Source: Roseimaritima ulvae
GTDB lineage: Bacteria; Planctomycetota; Planctomycetia; Pirellulales; Pirellulaceae
Direction: 5' to 3'
Assembly: GCF_008065135.1 (NCBI RefSeq)
Contig: NZ_CP042914.1
Coordinates: 5,995,404-6,059,403, forward strand
DNA length: 64,000 nucleotides
A program made the translations under genes and the position numbers. Below, in pieces: positions 33,312-43,441 of this stretch; the first letter of the stretch is position 1; each line of letters starts with the position of its first letter. The notes under the pieces are model-generated. The model ran no database searches. It had not been told where the DNA came from and saw nothing but the letters and a program-made list of their open reading frames with translations.

Positions 33312-35429
33312 ATGCAATCAATTATTTGGAAAGAGCTCAGGGAACAGGCCAAGTGGTTGCCGATCGGATGGCTGGTGATCGGGAGCGTCTTATGGATGTC
33401 CCGACCACACGATGTCGGCGATGCGGTGCCCTACGCCTTCACGGCCATTCAATTAGCGACGCCGTTGTTTATCTTGCTGGCCCTGGCACTGGGTTTATCG
33501 CAATCGATTCCCGACAGTCGCCCCGACGTCCGAGCCCATCTGCTGCACCGTCCGATTTCCAGACGTCAGATCTTTGCGGCCAAAACGATCACAGGTGCGG
33601 CATTGTATTTGTTTGCCACGCTACTACCGCTCGGCGTGATGGCGATTTGGCTGTCGTCGGTGGGTCCTGAACGGATTCCCGTGACAGGACAACAAGTGGT
33701 CCCCGCGATGGCGATGGCGGTGGCCTGTTTTGCGTGTTACATGGGTGCGCAGTGGACGGTCTACCGACCGGCCAAGTGGTTCGGCACCCGTTTGCTGCCT
33801 TTGGTATTTACCGCCGTGGTACCGCTGGTGGTGTTCGCTGTATGCAACCTTCCGTCCGCGTTCGTGTGGCTGTGCTTGCTGGTCGCGTTGGCGGTGGGAC
33901 TGGGCATCAGCACCGCCGGAGCTGTGCATGCCTTCGTCAACTTGGCGGACCTCCCGGCGGCGTCGAGTCCACGCCAACGAAGTCCTGCGACGGTTGTGGG
34001 CATACTGATCGGCAGCAGCCTTGTAATGCTATTCGTCGGGTTGGGATTGATTCTATGGGAAGAGCGCTCCGCCTCCAGGTCCTGGGACCCCCAAGCTTCG
34101 TATGCCACGGTAGTGGATCACAGCGGCAAGCCGTATCAGATGCAGTTCGAATACGAATGGTCACAGAAACAACTTGAAACCATCCAAGTGCCGCAGGCGT
34201 TATACGACCTGCGTAGCGGACAGCCGCGTCAGCCGCTGCCGGTGCCCAAAGACTGGCAGCCGATGCCAGAGTACAACCTCTGGGCTAGTCGCGCGTCGCA
34301 GCCTTCGCTGACTTCTCCCTACCACCGCGCGCCGGTTGTCCCCATCGTTCCACGGCGTCTGGAGTTCGTCAGCGATTCCTGGGGGCGACTGCTGTGTTAC
34401 GATGCCAAGTCTCGCCAAAATCTGCGATACGTGATTACGCCAGCGGGTGTTTTTGATAGTGCGTCGGCCGCCGGATACGACGCCGGGTTCAGCGGCATAG
34501 TGGGCAGTAACAACCTGCTTCAAGCCACCCAAGACGATGCCCCCGCGTCGCCGCTACTGCTAGCCGATTCTCAAGGCGTTCAGCGGATCGACATCGCTGC
34601 CGGCACGGTTCGGCGGATTTTGAACGCACCCCACGAGAGTTTTGCATTTGTGCAGAACGATGTAAAGCAAGTGGAACGCATTTGGATCCGAAATGGCAAG
34701 CAGATCAGCGGATATGATCTGCCGCAGGATGACCAAGGAGCGGCAACGCGGGATCTGGTTCAACCATTTGTATCGCTTACCTTGCCCGACGATGGTCGCT
34801 GGCAGGGCGTCGAAATTTCGGCTTTTGACAACGGCTACGTGGTCCACACTCCGTCGTACCAGCAGCCAGCTCGGTTTATCAGTTTTGATTTGCAGGGAAC
34901 GCAAATTTCGGACGAGCGTTTTCCTGTAATCCCTCACCCTGCGTTGCAGGTGGATGGGAATTTCATGCTGGCGGTCATTCCCCCGATCCTTCCCGCGGGC
35001 GTACTTGCAGGGGAAGCTGTCTGGGTCGCGACGCACCCCGACCATACTCCACCGATGTTGCTGTGGGATTCCGACCGTGCGACGGCAACCAGGCTTCTGG
35101 CGATCCTGGCGATCAATGCGTTCCTGGCGATGGCCGCGACGTTCTGGCTGACGGGTCGCCGCGGACTGGCCATCGGCTCGCGGTTGTCTTGGACGATCAC
35201 GGCGATGCTGTTTTCATGGTCCGCCGCGTTGGCGGTTCTGGCCCTGTACCCCCGTATCGTCCGACAGCGGTGCGGAGCGTGCGAACAAGCGCGCCGCATC
35301 GATGGCGACCACTGCGAACATTGCGGTGCGTGCTGGGAACCGGAGGACCGCGAAGGCATCGAGATTTTCGACACGGACGAGCCAGCTTCCTGCCAGCGTC
35401 CGGTGAGCGATCAAGCTGCGATTTCATAG
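33312..35429 (+). CDS. ABC transporter permease with a large inserted domain and a Cys-rich tail
   Basis: A 705-residue protein. About six membrane helices fill residues 1-255, as in ABC-2 type permeases. Next comes a soluble segment of about 330 residues (255-590) rich in beta-type sequence (TVVDHSGKPYQMQFEYEW, GVQRIDIAAGTVRRIL), which may fold as a propeller. Two further helices follow, and a tail with CGAC and CEHCGAC (Cys654, 657, 668, 671, 674), a zinc-ribbon-like cluster. ABC-2 permeases normally lack both extras. The substrate is unknown. It ends the GntR-ABC operon. Confidence 0.8.
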   Translation: MQSIIWKELREQAKWLPIGWLVIGSVLWMSRPHDVGDAVPYAFTAIQLATPLFILLALALGLSQSIPDSRPDVRAHLLHRPISRRQIFAAKTITGAALYLFATLLPLGVMAIWLSSVGPERIPVTGQQVVPAMAMAVACFACYMGAQWTVYRPAKWFGTRLLPLVFTAVVPLVVFAVCNLPSAFVWLCLLVALAVGLGISTAGAVHAFVNLADLPAASSPRQRSPATVVGILIGSSLVMLFVGLGLILWEERSASRSWDPQASYATVVDHSGKPYQMQFEYEWSQKQLETIQVPQALYDLRSGQPRQPLPVPKDWQPMPEYNLWASRASQPSLTSPYHRAPVVPIVPRRLEFVSDSWGRLLCYDAKSRQNLRYVITPAGVFDSASAAGYDAGFSGIVGSNNLLQATQDDAPASPLLLADSQGVQRIDIAAGTVRRILNAPHESFAFVQNDVKQVERIWIRNGKQISGYDLPQDDQGAATRDLVQPFVSLTLPDDGRWQGVEISAFDNGYVVHTPSYQQPARFISFDLQGTQISDERFPVIPHPALQVDGNFMLAVIPPILPAGVLAGEAVWVATHPDHTPPMLLWDSDRATATRLLAILAINAFLAMAATFWLTGRRGLAIGSRLSWTITAMLFSWSAALAVLALYPRIVRQRCGACEQARRIDGDHCEHCGACWEPEDREGIEIFDTDEPASCQRPVSDQAAIS

Positions 35430-35453
35430 CGTTGCGATTTTCCCGGGCAGAAA

Positions 35454-35542
35454 GTAGCCGAAGTCGCCCGACTTTGGACCTTTTTGCCGCGCCGCTCCAA
35501 TCTCTGGCGAGATCGGCTACCCTAATTTCAAACTTGGACAAA
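35454..35542. repeat. 89-bp repeat with two opposed CGCCAG-loop hairpins (c)
   Basis: Starts 25 bp after the permease stop. Arm 1 (35454-35478) is GTAGCCGAAGT-CGCCCG-ACTTTGGA. Arm 2 (35496-35520) is the complement of GTAGCCGATCT-CGCCAG-AGATTGGA. The arms can pair with each other or form two small hairpins. The same 89-bp block recurs at 54176-54264 with a few differences. Confidence 0.85.
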
Positions 35543-35673
35543 ACGCTGGACGGCGGAGCAGATTCGTCCCGGGCTAGCCGAAAATTGGCCAGCAGGGTCT
35601 AATAGAGGGGCGATTATTGGCAACTCATCAAGCGCAAGTCGGTTTGCGCTGCCCTTCGATCTAAGGATATTCA

Positions 35674-36096
35674 ATGTCGACGGACCAGTCGGATACAGCT
35701 CCTCAACCCATCACGATTTCGGCAGACGATCTCGATTCAGACGGTTTTGTCAGCATTTGGAATGTGGCTTCGGCATCTCGCAACGGGGACCCTCAAGCCA
35801 CTCGAGAATTGGCTTCGCGGTTGTTGTTGTTCCTGTGCAAGAAACAGTGCGACTTTGTGGTCACCAGTTCGGCCAATGCGGAGTATCTGGATAACTGGTT
35901 CGAACGCGAAAAGGCGATTCTCTACAACTGGAAACCGGACAGCGAGTTTGTGGACGTGGTGGCCCAACACGCCGAAGTCCCCGGAAACGCCTTGCTGGCA
36001 TTTTTGAAGAATGAAAAGTTCGACCCGACGGTCAATCACAACGCCACCCGAGCGGCGCGGGTAAAGTGGTTCCAGGAAACCTGGAGCGTCGGCTAG
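35674..36096 (+). CDS. Hypothetical protein
   Basis: A 140-residue soluble protein without signal peptide or membrane helix. It has an acidic, polar N-terminus (PITISADDLDSDGF), then a helical region with CKKQCDFVV, and tryptophans near the end (RVKWFQETWSVG). An aagga site lies 6 bp before the ATG. Its stop codon shares CTAG with the stop of the convergent REC-GGDEF-EAL gene. No family recognised. Confidence 0.65.
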   Translation: MSTDQSDTAPQPITISADDLDSDGFVSIWNVASASRNGDPQATRELASRLLLFLCKKQCDFVVTSSANAEYLDNWFEREKAILYNWKPDSEFVDVVAQHAEVPGNALLAFLKNEKFDPTVNHNATRAARVKWFQETWSVG

Positions 36097-38084
36097 CGGC
36101 CGACCACGGTTTCGCCATTGAGCTGTTGCTCGTGCTGGCGAACAATCGCTAGCACTTCTGCCAAGGGCTTGGGCTGGGAAAACAAATATCCCTGCCCCAG
36201 GTCGCATTCCAATTCCCGCAGCCGGCTGAGTTGCTGAGCGGTTTCGATGCCTTCGGCAATTACGGTGGTGTTGAGGTTATGGGCCAGCGTGATGATGGCG
36301 TGGATAATGGACTCGTAGTCATCGTTGGTTTCCATTGTAGAAACAAACGAGCGATCGATTTTCAGCACATCGATAGGGAACCGATGCAGGCAGCTGAGCG
36401 ATGAATGCCCGGTTCCGAAGTCGTCCATATACAGCCGCACGCCGAGCTTGCGAATTTCGTGCAGCCGGTCGACGATCCCTTCGGGACTGTCCATGATCAG
36501 CGATTCGGTGATCTCCAGATTGAGCTGGCGTTGATGCACGTCGTGGCGGGCCAGCGTAGCCCCCAGTTGTTCCACGAAGTCGGGTTCAGCGATTTGTCGT
36601 TTGGAAACATTCACGCTGATCGAGATGTCCTGACTGCCGGGGCGAGCGGCGTTTAATTCGCCGATCGCTCGACAGGCCTCTTCCAACACCCAGCCGCCGA
36701 TCGGCACGATCAAACCGGTTTCTTCCGCCAGTGGGATGAAGTCCATGGGCTGGGTCAAGCCGGTGCTGGGTTGCTGCCAGCGAACCAACGATTCCAATCC
36801 CACGATGTGGCTGGTCTGGACATCAAAGATCGGTTGATACTCCAGCCGCAGTTCATCGTGTTTGACGGCACTCCGCAGCGAGGCCTCCATCTGCAGCCGC
36901 TTAAGCACCGAGGCGTGCATGGCGTCGTCAAACACCGCCAGGCAACGTTTCCCGGTGAATTTGGCTCGGTACATCGCCAAATCCGCGTTCCGCATCAGGT
37001 CGTCGGCCGTGTTCACATCGGGCCCGGTGAAGGCAATTCCCAGCGAGCAGCCGATATTGAGTTCGTGGCCGGTCAAGTCATAGGTATTGCACAGCTCGTC
37101 ACGAATCCGTTCGGCGAATCGCACGCCGGCGTCGGGGCTTTGAATATCCACCAGGAAGGCTACAAATTCGTCGCCCCCCAGCCGAGCCACTAAATCATGT
37201 GGCGAGCAAGGATCATCGGTGGAAGGCGCAGATCCCTTTGTCCGCTGATAGTCGCCTAACACGGCCCGCAAGCGTCCGGCGATCTGGACCAGCAACTCGT
37301 CGCCCACGCCATGGCCCAGACTGTCATTGATCAGTTTGAAATTATCGACGTCCAAGAACACCAGGGCGTCGCGTTGTTGGGCCCCGCCGGGCGGATCGGC
37401 AAAGCGCTGGGCCAACACACCTTTGAGGTAATTGCGGTTGGGCAACTCGGTCAGGTGGTCATGCGTGGCAGCGTATTGCAGCCGATTCTCCGCGGACTTG
37501 CGAATCCCGATTTCAACCTGCAACCGGCGATTGGACTCCCGCAACTTTTCGAACTGCGTCTGGCTCTGGATCAAGGAGCGGCGTTTTTTGGTCATCGCCA
37601 TAGCCAACTGCTGAGCTTCTTCGTTGGCGAAGGGCTTTTTCAGCAACAACAAATTGTCTCGCTGGCCGACGCGATCAATGACTTCCGACCAGGCATAGTC
37701 TGAGTACGCAGTGCAGATCACGATCTGCAGCAGCGGATCCACTTCCCACAATCGCTGCATGGTTTCCAGCCCATCGATTCCGGGCGGCATTCTCATATCG
37801 ACAAACGCCACTTCGAACGGACAACCGGCAGCGCTGGCCACAGCTGCCCGCTCGACGGCTTCCAGTCCCTGGTGGGCGAATTGCAAGTCAAAATCAAATT
37901 CGAAGTAATTTCGAGGCGAGCCTGTAGTGGCGACCGCGTCGCCAAACAGCGTGTTCTCCAAGACGTCCAAATCAAGATCGCGTTTGGGTCTGGAAAACAC
38001 CGTCCGGTAAGCTTCGTGGATGGCGTCCTGGTCGTCGACCAGCAGCAACCGTGCGGCGGGTTGGGTTTCGTTCAAGTTATTCAT
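36093..38084 (-). CDS. Response regulator with GGDEF and EAL domains (c-di-GMP turnover)
   Basis: A 663-residue protein. The receiver domain spans 1-160, with acidic residues DDQD at 17-20, phosphoacceptor Asp96 in FVDMRMP and Lys150. The GGDEF domain follows with an intact GGDEF at 303-307; the RxxD inhibitory site is not seen ahead of it. The EAL domain starts with ESLVR at 431 (Ser replaces Ala), then NVSKRQ, LEITES, MDDFGTGHSS, KIDRSF and AEGIET, so all metal and catalytic residues appear present. Both c-di-GMP synthesis and breakdown are possible. The start overlaps the histidine kinase stop by 4 bp, so the kinase probably controls it by phosphorylating Asp96. Confidence 0.93.
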   Translation of the reverse strand: MNNLNETQPAARLLLVDDQDAIHEAYRTVFSRPKRDLDLDVLENTLFGDAVATTGSPRNYFEFDFDLQFAHQGLEAVERAAVASAAGCPFEVAFVDMRMPPGIDGLETMQRLWEVDPLLQIVICTAYSDYAWSEVIDRVGQRDNLLLLKKPFANEEAQQLAMAMTKKRRSLIQSQTQFEKLRESNRRLQVEIGIRKSAENRLQYAATHDHLTELPNRNYLKGVLAQRFADPPGGAQQRDALVFLDVDNFKLINDSLGHGVGDELLVQIAGRLRAVLGDYQRTKGSAPSTDDPCSPHDLVARLGGDEFVAFLVDIQSPDAGVRFAERIRDELCNTYDLTGHELNIGCSLGIAFTGPDVNTADDLMRNADLAMYRAKFTGKRCLAVFDDAMHASVLKRLQMEASLRSAVKHDELRLEYQPIFDVQTSHIVGLESLVRWQQPSTGLTQPMDFIPLAEETGLIVPIGGWVLEEACRAIGELNAARPGSQDISISVNVSKRQIAEPDFVEQLGATLARHDVHQRQLNLEITESLIMDSPEGIVDRLHEIRKLGVRLYMDDFGTGHSSLSCLHRFPIDVLKIDRSFVSTMETNDDYESIIHAIITLAHNLNTTVIAEGIETAQQLSRLRELECDLGQGYLFSQPKPLAEVLAIVRQHEQQLNGETVVGR

Positions 38085-40015
38085 GATTGCACGGCCTCGG
38101 TGTTCAGTTGGTAGGGCAGCGTGAGACTAAAGGTCGCGCCCTGGCCGGGCCCCTCACTCTTGACGCTCAGCGACCCTTTCATTTCGGTGACGGCCAGGGC
38201 GCAAAAGTGCAGCCCTTGGCCATGGCCGTCGGATTTGGTCGTAAATCCGCCGGCGAAGATTTTTTCTAAATGTTCCGCAGCGATCCCGCATCCGCTGTCT
38301 CGAACTTCGATCGTGACGCTGTCTTGTTGAGGCAGGGACACAACCACTTGAATTTCACGGCGATTGGCGGGCTGGTCCCGCACGGCGTCCTTGGCATTGC
38401 CCAGCAAATTCACCAACACCTGAATCACCTTGCCGCGGTCGATGCGGATCGTCGGCGACGCCTGACCGATGCGGCGGAGGCGGACCCCGCAGCGATCCAA
38501 GGAGGCCTGCTGCATGCCGATGGCGTCGTCCAACAACTGGTCGACCTTCACCGACTGCAACACCGCCGCTCCGGTCGCCAGCTTCTGCTGGGCTTCGAGG
38601 ATCTGACTGACGTGCTGCAGGTTGGTGTCCAAGGCTTTCAGTTGATGCCGCAAATCGTCTTGTTCGCGTTCCAAGTGATCGGTGACCTGGCAGATGTACA
38701 GCGGCAACTGTTTGCCTCGCGGATCCGCGGTCAAAAAGCGGTCCAGTTCCGTGGCGTGAGCGCGAAGCATGTCGGCTGATTTTTTCATGCCCGTGAGTTT
38801 GGATTCTCCCAACTGATGAGCCATCGCCGAGGACAATACATTCACATTGGTGATCACGTTGCCAACGTTGTGCAGCACTCCCGCAGCCATATCCGACATT
38901 CCGGCCTTGCGCGACAATTCGATCAAACGATTCTGTGACTCGGACAGATTGTTAACCATGGCGTCAAAATGGCGTGCCAGATTTCCAAACTCATCACGTC
39001 GTTGCAAATTGGCCCGCACCGATAAGTCACCGGTTTCACCAATCGAACTGGCGTGGTCGGACAACTGAATCAGAGGCGTAATCACGATCCGCTGCAGCAG
39101 CAGCAACAGAATTGTCAGCACGACAAACGCGGACAGCAGCAGCGAACCGATCGCGTACCGCATCGCGGCTCGCCCTTGCCGGGAGACGTTGCGGTCGATC
39201 GTGGCGGCGGTCAACACAATAGGATGGCCGCTGATGTCGGTTAATCCAGACTGGACTTTCAAACGCCTGTCGTCGATCGCGTGATACGCCAATGGTCGCT
39301 GCCGGCCGCCATGCACGAGAAAGTTTCGCAGCGAATCGGGAAAGCCGGCCTGCTGTGTCGGGGTGACCTGTGAGACCGGGGTCATACTGAAGGACACCGC
39401 GGTTTGCTCCGAGATCGCATCGATGGCACGCTGGTCCAGAAACCGGCCCATTACCAAAGTTCCATTTGCAGGCGGCAAGTTGCTGCTGCGGAGAATCGGA
39501 CGGGAAACCACCGCCATCGGCCCGCGTTCGGTCATCATCAATCCGCGGACGGTTTGTTCCGCCAAGGGCTGAAACGATTTGTCGTGTTGCAGCAGGGGAT
39601 GGGTGACTTCCCAACGATCTTGGGGAAAGCGAGGCAGGGTGATGGGGGCCTTCGACTGGCTGTCGCGAATGCCTTGATAGACCACCTTGTCGTCGACGTC
39701 CAACACCGCCAGCAGATTTAAATCGGCGTCGGTAAAGGTCGATTCTTTAAAATGCTCCGCGGGAAACGACTCATTGCGACCGCTGACATAAGCGTGCAAA
39801 TCGTCACGAGCCGACCAATCGTGGACGAAATAGTCCAGGTGCTCCAGGTCACGCTCGATCGCTTGATGACAGCGTTGCAGATTGCGAGCGGCTTCCGCCT
39901 GTTCCAATTCCAGAAACCGCGGAAACACGACAAATTGCTGAATCGCGGCGTCACTGATCACATACAGCACCAGCACTGCGATCAAACTCAACAATATTTT
40001 CAGTCGCAGGTTCAT
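38081..40015 (-). CDS. Membrane sensor histidine kinase with CHASE4-like sensor and HAMP
   Basis: A 644-residue kinase. Membrane helix 1 (ILLSLIAVLVLYVIS) precedes an extracytoplasmic CHASE4-like domain (about 30-270, with LLAVLDVDDKVVYQG). Helix 2 is near 290-310, then HAMP, then the phosphoacceptor His382 in AAGVLHNVGN. The ATPase domain has NLLGNAKDAV (N box), DSGCGI (G1) and GHGQGLHF (G2). The HNVGN-type H box is common in kinases that feed diguanylate-type outputs. It is the first gene of a two-gene operon with the REC-GGDEF-EAL protein. Confidence 0.92.
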   Translation of the reverse strand: MNLRLKILLSLIAVLVLYVISDAAIQQFVVFPRFLELEQAEAARNLQRCHQAIERDLEHLDYFVHDWSARDDLHAYVSGRNESFPAEHFKESTFTDADLNLLAVLDVDDKVVYQGIRDSQSKAPITLPRFPQDRWEVTHPLLQHDKSFQPLAEQTVRGLMMTERGPMAVVSRPILRSSNLPPANGTLVMGRFLDQRAIDAISEQTAVSFSMTPVSQVTPTQQAGFPDSLRNFLVHGGRQRPLAYHAIDDRRLKVQSGLTDISGHPIVLTAATIDRNVSRQGRAAMRYAIGSLLLSAFVVLTILLLLLQRIVITPLIQLSDHASSIGETGDLSVRANLQRRDEFGNLARHFDAMVNNLSESQNRLIELSRKAGMSDMAAGVLHNVGNVITNVNVLSSAMAHQLGESKLTGMKKSADMLRAHATELDRFLTADPRGKQLPLYICQVTDHLEREQDDLRHQLKALDTNLQHVSQILEAQQKLATGAAVLQSVKVDQLLDDAIGMQQASLDRCGVRLRRIGQASPTIRIDRGKVIQVLVNLLGNAKDAVRDQPANRREIQVVVSLPQQDSVTIEVRDSGCGIAAEHLEKIFAGGFTTKSDGHGQGLHFCALAVTEMKGSLSVKSEGPGQGATFSLTLPYQLNTEAVQS

Positions 40016-40375
40016 TTTATGGTGTCGGCGGGAGAGCCGGTAAAGCCATTCGGTTTGATCAGGAGTCTACAAGGGTTTTTAAGCCCACCTAATGTCCTGC
40101 CCCGGAGAACCCTAGCCTTCATTTAACGTGCTGACTTTGCCGAGGTGAACAAAACCGCGGGCCGGAGTCGGCTTTGACTTGATGTATCCGGGATAAGCCC
40201 GATAATGGTCATAGACAGGGCACCCCGCCCCCCCCACGCGTGTCCCGCCTTGACTGCACGCCATTTTCCTGTCCCCAACGGCGCTGTCCCTAACAGCGAC
40301 TGCCAGCTTTAGTATCCTGGTAGTAGGTTTCCAGCCGCGAGACGTTCTGGTAGTTCTCGCAACATACGCCCATCC

Positions 40376-43300
40376 ATGGATGTCGTGACCGTGAATCGTT
40401 TCTGTACCCCGCTCCTGTTGACGCCCACCCTGTGTGCCAGCTTCGTGTTCTGTCTGGCTTCGGCGTTGCCCTGCCATGGCGATGAAGCAGCGAACCCGGA
40501 GCAGTTAGAGTTTTTCGAGAAGCAAGTGCGTCCGCTGTTGGCGGAGCATTGTTATGAATGCCATAGCGTGCGAGCCGACAAATTGCAGGCCGGCCTGCTG
40601 ATGGACAGTCGGGCCAGCCTGCTGGAAGGTGGGGACTCGGGCGAAGCGATGGTCCCGGGCGATCCCGACGCCAGCCTGATCATCGAAGCGGTCCGCTACG
40701 AATCTTACGAGATGCCGCCCAACGGCAAACTTTCCGATCAAGACATTCAGACGCTGGAAAAATGGGTCCAGATGGGTGCCCCTTGGCCCCAGGAAGACGC
40801 CCCCACGGCAGAGCCCAACGCGCCGGTGTTTGACCTGCAAGCCCGCAAAGCCGAACAGTGGGCCTGGCAACCGATCGCCCATCCGCCGCTGCCCAACGTC
40901 CACGACACAGACTGGCCGCGAGACGACTTGGACCGCTTCATCCTGGCCAAACTGGAAGCCGCCGAGCTGTCGCCAGCGGCCGATGCTGATCGTCGAGCGT
41001 TGGTGCGGCGACTGTATTTCGATCTAACCGGCTTGCCGCCCACGCCCGAACAGGTTCGCCAAGCTCTGGCCATGGAAGGTCCTCAAGCGACCGCCGAATT
41101 GGTCGACCAGCTGTTGGATTCGCCCGCTTTCGGGGAACGCTGGGGGCGGCACTGGTTGGACTTGGTCCGCTACGCCGAATCCCGCGGCCATGAATTTGAT
41201 AACGATGCGGAAAACGCCTACCAATATCGCGACTACGTGATCCGCGCGTTTAATGCCGACGTGCCCTATGACCAATTGGTGCGAGAACACCTCGCCGGCG
41301 ACCTGCTTTCCAATCCGCGGCTGAACCCCGAAACCGGCGCCAACGAATCGGTGCTGGGAACCGGCTTCTGGTTTCTTGGAGAATGGGTCCATTCGCCGGT
41401 GGACATTCGCAAAGACGAAGCCGACCGTTTTGACAATATGATCGACGTGATGTCCAAGACCTTCTTGGGCGTGACGGTGGCCTGTGCCCGCTGCCACGAT
41501 CACAAGTTTGATCCGATTTCCACGGCCGACTATTACTCGCTGTCCGGGTTCCTGCAAAGCAGCGACTATCGCCAAGTGCGTTTTGAATCGCTCGAACACA
41601 ACCGCCGGATCGCACAACAACTGGATGTGCTGGACACCGATTTCCGCAGGCAGATCAACGCCGTGCTGGCCGACGCGGTGCCCCCCATGGCCGACCAACC
41701 GAGCAAGCATTCCGATGCGGCCGTGTCGATCGACTACGCGAACCTGTCGGCCGGCGATTGGATGCAGGACGGATACAGCTTTGGCATGCGAGCGCGTCAC
41801 GCCGGGCAATTGGTTGTGGCCGAACAAGACGGTCAGCCTCAGCTGCACATCGCGCCCCGTCACGCCGCGGCCAGCGATCCGTTCTGGAACGGATTGCAAT
41901 CCATCGGCGGCAAGGGAGTCCACAACCGCGGCCGGCTGGAAAAACTGCCCCGCAGCGGCCGTACGCTCCGCACCCCCACGATCGACCTGACCGACGGCGA
42001 TGTGGCCATCCGCGTACACGGCAGCGGTCACGTGGTGGCTTGCGTCGATTCGCATCGCCTGATCGCCGGTCCCCTGCACGGGCAAACCATCGCCGAGATC
42101 AAACCGGGCAACGGCTGGGTGCGGATGAACCTGAAACGGTACGTGGGACATCGCGTGCATTTTGAGTTCACGCCCAAGCAGGACGCCACGCTGGAAGTCT
42201 GCTGTGTGACGCAGGGGGCCACACCGAAGCAACTGAAAAACATCGAGCGTCGTGAAGCCACGATCGCCGCCGCCGCCGAAGCACGACAGGCGGCCATCGA
42301 ACAGTGGCTGCAAAGTGACGATGCGGCGGTGGCCGAGGTTCGCCAGTTACTTGCGTTATGGGACAGCCAACGCCGCGAACTGTCCGCCCAGGTGCGACGC
42401 AAATCGCAGATCGCCATGGGCATGATGGACGGCAGCGGCGAAGATGACCACGTTTTAATTCGGGGCAACGCCGGCAAGCCCGGCAAGCTGGAACCGCGCC
42501 ACTTTTTAACGGCCATCACCGGCGACGCCCCGCTGCCCCTGCAAACCCGCAGCGGACGGCTGGAACTGGCCGCTCAGATCAACGACCCGGCCAACCCGTT
42601 GACCGCGCGGGTCATCGTCAATCGCATCTGGCATCATTTAATGGGCCGCGGAATCGTGCCCACCACCGACGACTTTGGCGTGCTGGGCCAACGCCCCACT
42701 CATCCTGAGTTGCTGGATCATCTGGCGCAGCGGTTCCTGGCCGACGGGCGTTCGATCAAACGCATGATCCGCACCATCGCCCTGTCGCGGAGCTACCAGA
42801 TGTCCAGCCACAGCGACCCTGCGGCGGTGCAGGCCGATCCCAAAAACCTGCTCTGGCATCACCGTCCGCCGGCCCGTCTGCAAGGTGAAGCGATCCGCGA
42901 CGCGTTGCTGACCATCTCGGGCCAGCTGGACCAAACCATGTACGGCGAACCGGTACCGATCCACTTGACCAGCTTTATGGATGGTCGCGGCCGTCCCGGC
43001 CATAGCGGCCCCTTGGACGGGCAGGGGCGACGATCGATCTATATCTCGGTGCGTCGCAACTTCCTGTCGCCCTTTATGCTGACCTTCGACACGCCGGTAC
43101 CATTCAGCACGATGGGCCGCCGCAATGTGTCCAACGTACCGGCTCAGGCTCTGATCCTGATGAACGATCCCTTCGTGGTCGCTCAAACCCAAGCCTGGGC
43201 AGAGCGAGCTTTGTCCGTCGTGCCACCCAGCGACGACCAGAACGCCGACATCGGCCAACGCATCGACTGGATGTACCAGAGTGCATTCGCTCGGCCCGCC

Positions 43301-43441
43301 GACGAACAAGAACAGCAGATCGCCACGGCTTTCTTGCAGCAACAAGCCACCGCCCGTGAACTGGGCATCAACGACGCAGCGCTGTGGGCCGACCTGGCCC
43401 ACGCGTTGGTCAACACCAAGGAGTTTATCTTTTTACGATGA
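40376..43441 (+). CDS. PSCyt1-DUF1549-DUF1553 protein (planctomycete-type)
   Basis: A 1021-residue secreted protein with a signal peptide, then a PSCyt1 cytochrome-like domain with one CYECHS motif near residues 59-64. DUF1549 (about 170-380, FDLTGLPPTPEQV, GERWGRHWLDLVRYAES, CARCHDHKFDPI) and DUF1553 near the C-terminus (TARVIVNRIWHHLMGRG, NDPFVVAQTQAWAERAL) follow. CARCH is a second possible heme site. These proteins are greatly expanded in planctomycetes and are often next to DUF1501 and sulfatase genes, possibly for polysaccharide use; the reaction is unknown. The start may instead be the GTG at 40391. The DUF1501 gene overlaps the stop. Confidence 0.92.
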   Translation: MDVVTVNRFCTPLLLTPTLCASFVFCLASALPCHGDEAANPEQLEFFEKQVRPLLAEHCYECHSVRADKLQAGLLMDSRASLLEGGDSGEAMVPGDPDASLIIEAVRYESYEMPPNGKLSDQDIQTLEKWVQMGAPWPQEDAPTAEPNAPVFDLQARKAEQWAWQPIAHPPLPNVHDTDWPRDDLDRFILAKLEAAELSPAADADRRALVRRLYFDLTGLPPTPEQVRQALAMEGPQATAELVDQLLDSPAFGERWGRHWLDLVRYAESRGHEFDNDAENAYQYRDYVIRAFNADVPYDQLVREHLAGDLLSNPRLNPETGANESVLGTGFWFLGEWVHSPVDIRKDEADRFDNMIDVMSKTFLGVTVACARCHDHKFDPISTADYYSLSGFLQSSDYRQVRFESLEHNRRIAQQLDVLDTDFRRQINAVLADAVPPMADQPSKHSDAAVSIDYANLSAGDWMQDGYSFGMRARHAGQLVVAEQDGQPQLHIAPRHAAASDPFWNGLQSIGGKGVHNRGRLEKLPRSGRTLRTPTIDLTDGDVAIRVHGSGHVVACVDSHRLIAGPLHGQTIAEIKPGNGWVRMNLKRYVGHRVHFEFTPKQDATLEVCCVTQGATPKQLKNIERREATIAAAAEARQAAIEQWLQSDDAAVAEVRQLLALWDSQRRELSAQVRRKSQIAMGMMDGSGEDDHVLIRGNAGKPGKLEPRHFLTAITGDAPLPLQTRSGRLELAAQINDPANPLTARVIVNRIWHHLMGRGIVPTTDDFGVLGQRPTHPELLDHLAQRFLADGRSIKRMIRTIALSRSYQMSSHSDPAAVQADPKNLLWHHRPPARLQGEAIRDALLTISGQLDQTMYGEPVPIHLTSFMDGRGRPGHSGPLDGQGRRSIYISVRRNFLSPFMLTFDTPVPFSTMGRRNVSNVPAQALILMNDPFVVAQTQAWAERALSVVPPSDDQNADIGQRIDWMYQSAFARPADEQEQQIATAFLQQQATARELGINDAALWADLAHALVNTKEFIFLR

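Noticed and set aside
41024-42313. 429-codon minus-strand frame inside the DUF1549/1553 gene
   Set aside because: Antisense shadow of a strongly supported gene.
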